DNA from: Streptomyces hawaiiensis
GTDB lineage: Bacteria > Actinomycetota > Actinomycetes > Streptomycetales > Streptomycetaceae
Direction of reading: 5' to 3'
Assembly (NCBI RefSeq): GCF_004803895.1
Contig: NZ_CP021978.1
Coordinates: 7,750,001-7,814,000, forward strand
DNA length: 64,000 nucleotides
Shown: positions 52,554-59,466 of the stretch, one piece after another
Layout: the number at the start of each line of letters is the position of its first letter
How positions within the stretch are numbered: the first letter of the stretch is position 1
Notes under the pieces: generated by a model
The model's input: only the letters and a program-made list of their open reading frames with translations
Told to the model about the DNA's origin: nothing
Databases searched by the model: none
Made by a program: the position numbers and the translations under genes

Positions 52554-54044
52554 ATGAGATGTCCCGCCGAGCAGGCCCCGATGCCGCCGCCCGGGGGCGG
52601 CGGCGAAACCGTGGTGCCCTACGCCACCACGCTCGTCGTCGACGTCGACGAGCCCGAGCTCGTGCCGCGGGTACCGGGCGAGTCGGTCAGGCTCCTCGCG
52701 CAGGTGAGGGTGGCCGTCCTCGACCGGGCGCAGGGCGATCACGCCGACCCCGGGCAGCTCGCCCTGCTCATCGCGCTCGACCTCGCCGAACACCGCAGAG
52801 AGCGCATGGTGACAGCGATGCGGGCAGCGCTCGCGGCCATGCCCTCAGGCGCGTGGTTCGCCGTGGTCACCGCGGCCGGCGGGCGCGGGAACGGGAACGG
52901 GCCCATGCGCTACTACCCGGCGGAACCCGGAGCATGGACGCCGGCCGACCGGCAGCACCGGGTCAACGCGGCCTTCGCGATGGGCGCGGCCCCGCTGGCA
53001 GCCGACGGCGCACCGAAATCCTCCGGCTACGAAGGATGGCTGGGCGAGGCTCGGCGGATGTTTGCGGGATGCGACCGGCCGCTGCGCCGACTGCTGCTCG
53101 TCACCGACGCAGGCACCGGCTACGAGGACGCCTCGCTCACCGAGGAACTGGCGGCGTGCGGAACCAGCTTCACCTGCGAGGTCGTGGCCGTCGGCACGGG
53201 CTGGGACTACCAGCCACTGGAGCGGATCGTCAGCCGTCTGCGGGGGACGGCTGACCACGCGGGACCGGACTTCGCCGCCGAGCTCGCCGAGGCGGTCCGC
53301 CGGGCCTGCCGCCGGGCCGTCCCCGCGCTGCCGCTGGAGGTCACCGTGCGTCCCGGCGTGCGCATCGAGTCCTTCGTCCAGTTCAAGCCCCAGCACCTGG
53401 AACTCGCCGCCGACCCGCTGTCCGGACCGCTCCGTCACGTGTTCCACGCCCTGCCGTGGGACCCGGAGGGCACCGGCAGTGATTTTCTGCTCGACCTGCG
53501 CGTCGACGGCGCCGGCGATCCGCTCGGCGAGGTGCTCCAGTTCGCCATGGTCTCGCTGGGACCCCAGCACGAGGCCGTCACCGCCCGCTGGCGTGATCCC
53601 GGACTCCCACCCGCACGAACCGCCTCGAGCGCGAGCGACGAGACGACCGGCGGGAGCAGCCGCTTCCTCGACTCGCGGAACCGGATGATCGCCCATCTCA
53701 AGAAGGGCCTCACCTGCCTGGAAGCCGGCCGAAGAGCGGATGCGGAACGGCACCTGGGTCAGGCCGCCGCGGTGGCCCACCGGCTGCGGGCGCGCTGGGT
53801 CCTCGACGAGATCGAGGTCTGGGGCGACATCCACGACGCCGCCGCCGGATCCGTGAGCGTGAGCCTGCCCGCCGACGCCCACCGGGTCAGCGTCACGCTG
53901 ATGCGCCTCGGCGCCCGGTCGGCGAACGAGGGCACGAGTCGCACGGCAGGCCGACAGCACACCGCCTGCCCCCGCCCGGACTGCCGGGAGCCGGCCGTCC
54001 CCGGTGCCCTCTACTGCGTGCGCTGCGGAGAGGAGTTGTCGTGA
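52554..54044 (+). CDS. vWA-like protein with C-terminal zinc ribbon
   Basis: A 496-residue soluble protein. The region about 40-235 has the alternating strands of a von Willebrand A fold (LLIALDLAEHRRERMVTAM, GAWFAVVTAAGG, LRRLLLVTDAGTG, TCEVVAVGTGWD), but the DxSxS metal site is replaced by DLAEH, so it may not bind metal. A beta-sandwich-like region and a TPR-like hairpin (LKKGLTCLEAGRRADAERHL) follow. The last 25 residues form a zinc ribbon, ACPRPDCREP...LYCVRCGEE, closely resembling the one in the upstream kinase. ATG 52554 has AGGAGG upstream. It is coupled to the next gene through GTGA. Confidence 0.78.
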   Translation: MRCPAEQAPMPPPGGGGETVVPYATTLVVDVDEPELVPRVPGESVRLLAQVRVAVLDRAQGDHADPGQLALLIALDLAEHRRERMVTAMRAALAAMPSGAWFAVVTAAGGRGNGNGPMRYYPAEPGAWTPADRQHRVNAAFAMGAAPLAADGAPKSSGYEGWLGEARRMFAGCDRPLRRLLLVTDAGTGYEDASLTEELAACGTSFTCEVVAVGTGWDYQPLERIVSRLRGTADHAGPDFAAELAEAVRRACRRAVPALPLEVTVRPGVRIESFVQFKPQHLELAADPLSGPLRHVFHALPWDPEGTGSDFLLDLRVDGAGDPLGEVLQFAMVSLGPQHEAVTARWRDPGLPPARTASSASDETTGGSSRFLDSRNRMIAHLKKGLTCLEAGRRADAERHLGQAAAVAHRLRARWVLDEIEVWGDIHDAAAGSVSVSLPADAHRVSVTLMRLGARSANEGTSRTAGRQHTACPRPDCREPAVPGALYCVRCGEELS

Positions 54045-56356
54045 GGCGAGGGCGTGAGCAGCGGCACGGCGTGAGCACACGACGGCTGCTGCTGCGGCAC
54101 CTGTGGGGCTTCCTCGGCTGCGCCGCCGTCGGCGTCACCCTGCTCACCGCCGTGGCTGTACCACGACTCGACGCCAGAGTCAGGGAGTTGCGCGACGATG
54201 TCGCGCCGTCCGTCCAGGGGGCGGCAGCCGTCAGGCTCGCCGTGCTGCGTGCCGACGCGGCGGCCCGGTACTCGATCGAGCGAGAGGTCGCCCGTACGGT
54301 CGGGGCGGGCGAGACGGCCCAGAGCCAGCTCGCCGCCGCGGACCAGGGCCTCACCCAGCTCGCGGACCACGTCGGCAGCGACATGGACCAGGACATCTCC
54401 GCGGCCAACGGCCTGCTCGCCGCCTACAACAACGCCATCACGCTCGCCACGGTCAAATACCAGGCGGACAGCGAGATGCGGAACGAGAAACTCGCCGAAG
54501 CGAAAGCCCTGCTGGAGCGCCCGGCCACCGGTCTGCTCGACCGCCTCGACAAGGTAGCCATCGCCGAACAGCGCCGGGCTGACGAACTGGCCGACCCGGG
54601 CCTGCTGTTGACGGCGTCCTGGGTGGCGGTGGCCGCCGCGCTGGCCGCCGCTGCCACCGTGGCGGGCCTCGCGTGCCGCGCCATCAGCCGGCGCTGCGGC
54701 CGGCTGCTGGCCCCCTGGATCCTGGCCGGCGCCACCGCTCCACTGGCCCTGGCCACCGTGCCGGCCTTCCTGGCGTGGCGTACCGCCCAGGGTCTGAACA
54801 CCGCCCGTTCCCATCTCGCGGACATCCTGCACATCGCCCTGCCGGACTCGCTCCCCGGAAACGCCAAGGCCCTCGCCGCCGCACAGCAGCGGGTCGCCGC
54901 CACCGGCCTGCCCGACCTGTCCGCGTTCGGCTGGTGGAACGGCGCCTACGTCGTCGTGGGTCTGGCCGGCACCTGCGCCGCCGTCGCCGGCCTCGTCGCC
55001 CGGCTCACCACCGACTATCCGGAGCGCCCGGTCGACTGGTCGTGGGCGCGCCGCTCGTGGAACCGAGCGACCCGCACGAAGGGGCGCCGCTGGATCGCCG
55101 CGGCAGCCGCGTTGGCCGTCTTGGCGGCGATCGCCAGCCCGCAACTCCTGGAGCGCGACCCCGTCGTCACGGTACTCGGCCCGTGGACGGGCAAGGAGGA
55201 ACAGCGCTTCCGCGACCTGATGGAAGGCGCCGGTATCCGTATCAGCTACCAAGGCACCCCCGCCCAGCGCGAGGTGCTGCTCTCGCGGGTACAGGCCGGC
55301 GACCCGCCCGACATCGCGATCATGCCCGGCATCGGGGAGCTGGCCGAGTACCGCTCCGAGAATCACCTGAAGCCGCTCGACGAACTGGTCAAGGGCCTGC
55401 GATACGCGGGCCCCTGGCGCCCGGACGGCAAGGGGCACACCTATTGGTGGCCGGTCAACGCCAACCTCAAGAGCATCGTGTGGCGCTCCCGCGATGTCGT
55501 CGGCCGCCCCGACGCCCCGTCCTCCTGGTGCCTCGGCATGGGCGAGGACGGCGCCGCCGGCTGGCCCGGCACCGACTGGATCGAGGACATCGTGTTGCAG
55601 CGGTCAGGACCGAAGGTCTACGCCGACTGGGCTCTCGGCACCGGTGAGGGCGCCTCCACGGCGTGGACGAAGGGACCGGTCAGGGAGGCATGGGGGCAGT
55701 GGGCCGGGTTCCTCGCCACGGACGGCAAGCGGGCAGGGCAGGCGCTGATCACCGACTGGCGTGGCCCCGGTGCTCTGAAACCGCGCAACGACACCGCCTT
55801 CCGCGAGGCCGCCCCCCGCTGCGCCCTCGAACACCAGGGCTCCTTCGCGAAGGGTGACGACGACGCCCGCCTCACCGACGCCGCCCCACTGCTGCCGGGC
55901 GGACCCTACCGGACACGGGCCTACGAGGTGTCCGGCGATTTCGCCGCCCTCTTCAATGACAGGAAACCGGCCCGCAAGGCGCTGCGCGCCCTCTTCTCCG
56001 AGGAAGGGCAGCAGAGGTGGGCGGGCCAGGGCACCATGTACTCGGCGATGCTCCCGGTCATGACGGAGATCGCCGACCACGGCGAGGTGGACGGCACCGC
56101 ACGCGCGATCTACGGAAAGTTCCTTCAGACCGAGGTGCCGCGCTGCCTCGACGCCTCCGACGTCATGCGGCCCGCCGTGCGGGACGCGTTCCACGAGGCG
56201 GTGCTGCGGACCGTCGCCGCCGTGGTCAAGGGCGGGTTGTCCGACGGGGACTTCGGAGACATCCTGGGCGGCGTCCAGAAAGTCCAGGATGTGACGGACC
56301 AGGAGGAGGACAAGGGCATCGCGGGCCTCAGGGTGTGCAGCGAGGCCCGGGGGTGA
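54041..56356 (+). CDS. Membrane sensor fused to an extracellular solute-binding domain
   Basis: A 771-residue protein. TM1 is at about 22-42, then an extracellular helical domain (43-185, rich in LDARVRELRDD and AEAKALLERP coiled helices). TM2 and TM3 are at about 187-209 and 222-245, a short external loop, TM4 at about 300-322, and TM5 at about 350-367. Residues about 374-771 form an outside family-1 solute-binding domain (VVTVLGPWTGKEEQRFRDLM, GDPPDIAIMPGIGELAEY, YTYWWPVNANLKS-like segments). The arrangement equals mycobacterial GlnX (sensor) plus GlnH (binding protein) in one chain. The GTG start overlaps the vWA stop. It probably relays ligand binding to the PknG-like kinase. Confidence 0.82.
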   Translation: MRRGREQRHGVSTRRLLLRHLWGFLGCAAVGVTLLTAVAVPRLDARVRELRDDVAPSVQGAAAVRLAVLRADAAARYSIEREVARTVGAGETAQSQLAAADQGLTQLADHVGSDMDQDISAANGLLAAYNNAITLATVKYQADSEMRNEKLAEAKALLERPATGLLDRLDKVAIAEQRRADELADPGLLLTASWVAVAAALAAAATVAGLACRAISRRCGRLLAPWILAGATAPLALATVPAFLAWRTAQGLNTARSHLADILHIALPDSLPGNAKALAAAQQRVAATGLPDLSAFGWWNGAYVVVGLAGTCAAVAGLVARLTTDYPERPVDWSWARRSWNRATRTKGRRWIAAAAALAVLAAIASPQLLERDPVVTVLGPWTGKEEQRFRDLMEGAGIRISYQGTPAQREVLLSRVQAGDPPDIAIMPGIGELAEYRSENHLKPLDELVKGLRYAGPWRPDGKGHTYWWPVNANLKSIVWRSRDVVGRPDAPSSWCLGMGEDGAAGWPGTDWIEDIVLQRSGPKVYADWALGTGEGASTAWTKGPVREAWGQWAGFLATDGKRAGQALITDWRGPGALKPRNDTAFREAAPRCALEHQGSFAKGDDDARLTDAAPLLPGGPYRTRAYEVSGDFAALFNDRKPARKALRALFSEEGQQRWAGQGTMYSAMLPVMTEIADHGEVDGTARAIYGKFLQTEVPRCLDASDVMRPAVRDAFHEAVLRTVAAVVKGGLSDGDFGDILGGVQKVQDVTDQEEDKGIAGLRVCSEARG

Positions 56357-56408
56357 TCCGGCTGCGGGGCCATGCTCTCGGCTCCCGGCACGCCCGCTCG
56401 TGTGGCGT

Positions 56409-56450
56409 GGTCGAGGACGTCACCCACCCCCATGGGCGACGTCCTCGACC
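56409..56450. terminator. Hairpin between convergent transcripts
   Basis: A perfect 13-bp inverted repeat (56409-56421 with 56438-56450) with a 16-base loop lies in the 148-base spacer between the membrane sensor gene and the convergent astacin-like gene. It probably terminates the kinase operon. Confidence 0.8.
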
Positions 56451-56504
56451 GCTCCCCCCGGTGCCGGACTGTGGTTCAGGTGTCCGCGCGGCGGATCCGT
56501 GCCG

Positions 56505-57590
56505 TCACCAGCACATCACCGCTGTCCCGCCCGATCCCCAGGCGGAGTACAGGCGTACGCGGACGAGATAGCGGCGGCCCTTGACGAGCCGGGCGCCGAT
56601 CGTGGCGTTGTGCACAGTTCCCCCGTCGTCCCGGCCGGCGAGGTAGCGGGGTTCCCCGTCCCGCTCCTCGAAGAGCACCACGACGGCGTCGCAGTCGCCG
56701 AAGGTGCCCAGCGTGTACGTGCGGGTTTCCGGCGGGTCGATCACGAAGTCCGCCTGTTCGCCCGGCCCGAGGCCGAGCGGCGCCGAGCGGAACGGCACCA
56801 GCGCCGGCGAACCCCGCGGATGCGCCGGCGGATACCAGCGCAGCACGGACTCCTTGTCGGCGGCGGACAGTGTGCCGGGCGGGTTCAGGCCCCCGCGGTA
56901 CTGCTCCGGCTCCAGGATCAGCCCCGGCGGGAACGGGAACTCCATGATCGACTGCGGGTCCCAGACGGGGCCGTCGACCTCGTCCGGGCCGAGCTTGCGC
57001 AGGATGTTGTAGTGCGTCCGCTCCCGGCTCCAGTGGTGCGGCGCGCCCGCCAGCTCGGCGTACACGGCCTCGTCGTCCCAGTGGATGCCCGCGAACGGGC
57101 TCTGGTGCTCGTGCAGCATGCCGAGCGCGTGCCCGACCTGGTGCAGGACCGTCCCGCGCTCCCCGGGCGCGGTCAGGTCCCAGCCGAAGTTCATGGTGCG
57201 TTCCTGCCGGCCGGCCAGCAGCGCGTCCCGGCCCACCGCCGACCAGGAGCCGTCGCCCGCCTGGAAACCGATGCGCAGTTCGGCCTCCGAGCGGTCGCCG
57301 ACCTCGGTGAAGGTGATCCCGATACCGAGGTCCTGCCACTCCCGGAAGCCCGCGCGCACCACGTCCCGCTGCTCCTCGGCGCCGGCCCACGAGACCCGTC
57401 GCGTCATCCCCCTCCCCGGCACGGGGATGACGGACGCGTCGGTGTCGCCGTCGAAGAACCAGTAGTGCACCACGGTGCCGTTGACCCACATCCGCCGCCC
57501 GCTCGCGAGTGCGCTCAGCCGCTCGGCCGCCAGCCCCGGTGCGAAGGCGGGCGCCGGCGCCTGTGCCAGCGAGCAGTAGCGTGCGGTCAT
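56505..57590 (-). CDS. Astacin-like (M12A) protein with HQxxH in place of HExxH
   Basis: A 361-residue protein. The zinc-binding region reads HQVGHALGMLHEH, giving His150, His154 and His160 as ligands, but the general-base Glu is Gln151. A Met-turn candidate follows in DPQSIMEFPFP. The N-terminal half shows the astacin pattern (GFREWQDLGIGITFTEV, ELRIGFQAGDGSWSAVG). A C-terminal beta-sandwich (about 265-361) follows, resembling pre-peptidase C-terminal or jelly-roll domains. There is no clear signal peptide. Gln151 would be expected to abolish or weaken peptidase activity. ATG 57590 is the start; the gene is convergent with the kinase operon and divergent from the LuxR gene. Confidence 0.82.
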   Translation of the reverse strand: MTARYCSLAQAPAPAFAPGLAAERLSALASGRRMWVNGTVVHYWFFDGDTDASVIPVPGRGMTRRVSWAGAEEQRDVVRAGFREWQDLGIGITFTEVGDRSEAELRIGFQAGDGSWSAVGRDALLAGRQERTMNFGWDLTAPGERGTVLHQVGHALGMLHEHQSPFAGIHWDDEAVYAELAGAPHHWSRERTHYNILRKLGPDEVDGPVWDPQSIMEFPFPPGLILEPEQYRGGLNPPGTLSAADKESVLRWYPPAHPRGSPALVPFRSAPLGLGPGEQADFVIDPPETRTYTLGTFGDCDAVVVLFEERDGEPRYLAGRDDGGTVHNATIGARLVKGRRYLVRVRLYSAWGSGGTAVMCW

Positions 57591-57637
57591 GGGCCACAGC
57601 CTGCCCCGCGGCCCGCCCCGGGCGCCTGAGTCGGGGG

Positions 57638-57670
57638 CTACTCAAGTCGCCCTGTATCAAAGGTGAGTAG
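57638..57670. promoter_or_regulatory. Inverted repeat at the LuxR-type regulator promoter
   Basis: CTACTCA (57638-57644) is inverted as TGAGTAG (57664-57670) with a 19-base spacer. Inside it lies CTGTATCAA (57652-57660), a word that recurs at 62109-62117 in the divergent spacer between the CHAT and subtilisin genes. The repeat overlaps the possible GTG start at 57663 of the regulator gene, consistent with autoregulation. Confidence 0.5.
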
Positions 57671-57689
57671 TCGCGCTCATGTCTGTGTG

Positions 57690-59414
57690 ATGACTTACGA
57701 GAGGGACGCGACGACGCTGGAGCCGCCCTGGCCGTTCGCCGGGCGGGAGGACGAACTGGAGCTGGTCCGCCGGTCCCTGACCGGCGTACGGCGCGGCATC
57801 GTGGTGACGGGCCAGGCGGGCTGCGGGAAGACCCGTCTCGTCACCGAGGCGGTCCGCGGCACCGACTGCGCCCGGGCGGCCGGCACGCCCGAGAGCCGGA
57901 CCATCCCGTTCGCCGCGTTCGCCCATCTGCTGCCCGAGTCGGTCACGCTGCACCGCGCGGTCCAGTCGCTGTCCGGCATCCGCACGCTGCTGGTGGACGA
58001 CGCGCACCTTCTCGACGACGCCTCCGCCGCCCTGGTCCACCAGCTCGCCGTGCACGGGCGCACCCGGCTGCTGGTCGTCGCCGCGGACGGCGCCCCCGTG
58101 CCCTGCGCGATCTCCCGGCTGTGGACCGGTGAACTCCTGCCGCGCCTCGCGCTGGAGCCGCTGCCCGGGGAGGAGACCGCCCGGCTGCTCACGGCCGGCG
58201 CCGGCCCTCTCGACGCGCTCACCGTGAACCGGCTGCACCGCCTGAGCCAGGGCGACCTGCGGCTGCTGCGCGACCTCCTGGGGGCGGTGCGCGGGCTGCT
58301 GACCCCCGTCCCGGACACCGGCGAGCGGGCATGGCGGGGCCCGGTCCCGCTGACCACGGCCGTACGGGAACGCACCGCCCCCGTGCTCGGCCGGACCTGC
58401 CCTCTCGAACGCGAGACCCTCGACCGCCTCGCCTTCGCCGAACCCCTGCCGTCGGACCCGGACGAGCTGGACCTCGGCGCTCTCGAAGTGCTGGAGTCCG
58501 ACGGCCTGGTCGAGGTCGACGACCGAGGTGCCGTCCGTCTCGCCCACCCCCTGCACGGGCCGGTGCTCCGGGCCGCGGCGGGCCGGCTGCGGGCGCGCCG
58601 CCTGGCCCGGACCCCGCAGGCGTACGCAGCCGCTCTCGACGCCGAGTCGGCGGCCCTGGCCCGCCGGATCGACCGGGCCGACGTACGGGCGACGGCCACG
58701 CCGGTGGGGGAGTGGCTTGTCGCCGAGGGCGGCCCGCTGCCGGTCGGGTACGCCGCGGTACGCGCCCGGTTCGCGCGACTGCGCGGGGAGGTGAGGGAGG
58801 CGGCGGCCTGGGCGCGGGAAGGCCTGCGCAGCGATCCCCGGGACGCGTCCTGCCGGACGGAACTCGACCGCGCCCGCGCGACGCTGGACAGCATGGGCGA
58901 CCCGGACCCGGACCTGGAGGCGCTCACCGACCCCTACGACGCCGTCCGCCTCGGCGCCCCCGAGAAGGCCGTCGACCGGCTCGGCGGCGTCTTCGCCCGG
59001 CACGCCGACGCCCTCACCCGTGCCGACGGCCCCGACCTGGACGAGGTGGCCTGGGAACTGGAGCGGCGGGGCTACCTGCTGTTCGCCGCCGAAGCGCATG
59101 CCCAGGCCGTACGCGCCCACCGCGATCCGCGCGCCGCCCGGCACTCGCGCACCCGGGCCGTCGCCCTGGCCCGGCGCTGCCAGGGCGCCCGCACTCCCGC
59201 CCTGTCCGGGCTGGTCCTCGGCGAACTCACCACCCGGCAGCGGCAGATCGTCACCCTCGCCGCGGCGGGGCTGACCAACCGGCAGATCGCCGAACGCCTC
59301 ACCTTGTCGGTCCGCACCGTCGGCAACCACCTCTACAGCGCCTACGCCCGGCTCGGCGCGAGCGACCGCGGCGCCCTGCCGTGGCTGGCTCAGCCGGAGG
59401 CCCAACCGGCCTGA
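57690..59414 (+). CDS. AAA/STAND ATPase-type LuxR-family transcriptional regulator
   Basis: A 574-residue regulator. An N-terminal P-loop ATPase has Walker A GQAGCGKTRLVTEAV (about residues 37-51) and Walker B RTLLVDDAHLLDD (about 91-103). A middle helical region follows. The C-terminal LuxR helix-turn-helix is LTTRQRQIVTLAAAGLTNRQ and continues through the recognition helix RTVGNHLYSAYARLG. It is shorter than classical LAL regulators (about 900) because the TPR portion is reduced. ATG 57690 or GTG 57663 may be the start. It lies among protease genes and shares a promoter word with the CHAT/subtilisin spacer, so it may control them. Confidence 0.87.
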   Translation: MTYERDATTLEPPWPFAGREDELELVRRSLTGVRRGIVVTGQAGCGKTRLVTEAVRGTDCARAAGTPESRTIPFAAFAHLLPESVTLHRAVQSLSGIRTLLVDDAHLLDDASAALVHQLAVHGRTRLLVVAADGAPVPCAISRLWTGELLPRLALEPLPGEETARLLTAGAGPLDALTVNRLHRLSQGDLRLLRDLLGAVRGLLTPVPDTGERAWRGPVPLTTAVRERTAPVLGRTCPLERETLDRLAFAEPLPSDPDELDLGALEVLESDGLVEVDDRGAVRLAHPLHGPVLRAAAGRLRARRLARTPQAYAAALDAESAALARRIDRADVRATATPVGEWLVAEGGPLPVGYAAVRARFARLRGEVREAAAWAREGLRSDPRDASCRTELDRARATLDSMGDPDPDLEALTDPYDAVRLGAPEKAVDRLGGVFARHADALTRADGPDLDEVAWELERRGYLLFAAEAHAQAVRAHRDPRAARHSRTRAVALARRCQGARTPALSGLVLGELTTRQRQIVTLAAAGLTNRQIAERLTLSVRTVGNHLYSAYARLGASDRGALPWLAQPEAQPA

Positions 59415-59429
59415 GCCGGTACCAGAACC

Positions 59430-59466
59430 GGCGGCCTGACCCGAACAGGGGACGGGTCAGGCCGCC
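59430..59466. terminator. Bidirectional terminator hairpin
   Basis: A perfect 14-bp stem (59430-59443 with 59453-59466) with a 9-base loop separates the convergent LuxR-type and CHAT genes. Its right arm covers the last codons and stop of the CHAT gene. Confidence 0.88.

Noticed and set aside
54041..56356. Ordinary ABC transporter binding protein
   Set aside because: There is no lipobox or ABC permease/ATPase partner, and five transmembrane helices precede the binding domain, so a sensor is more likely.
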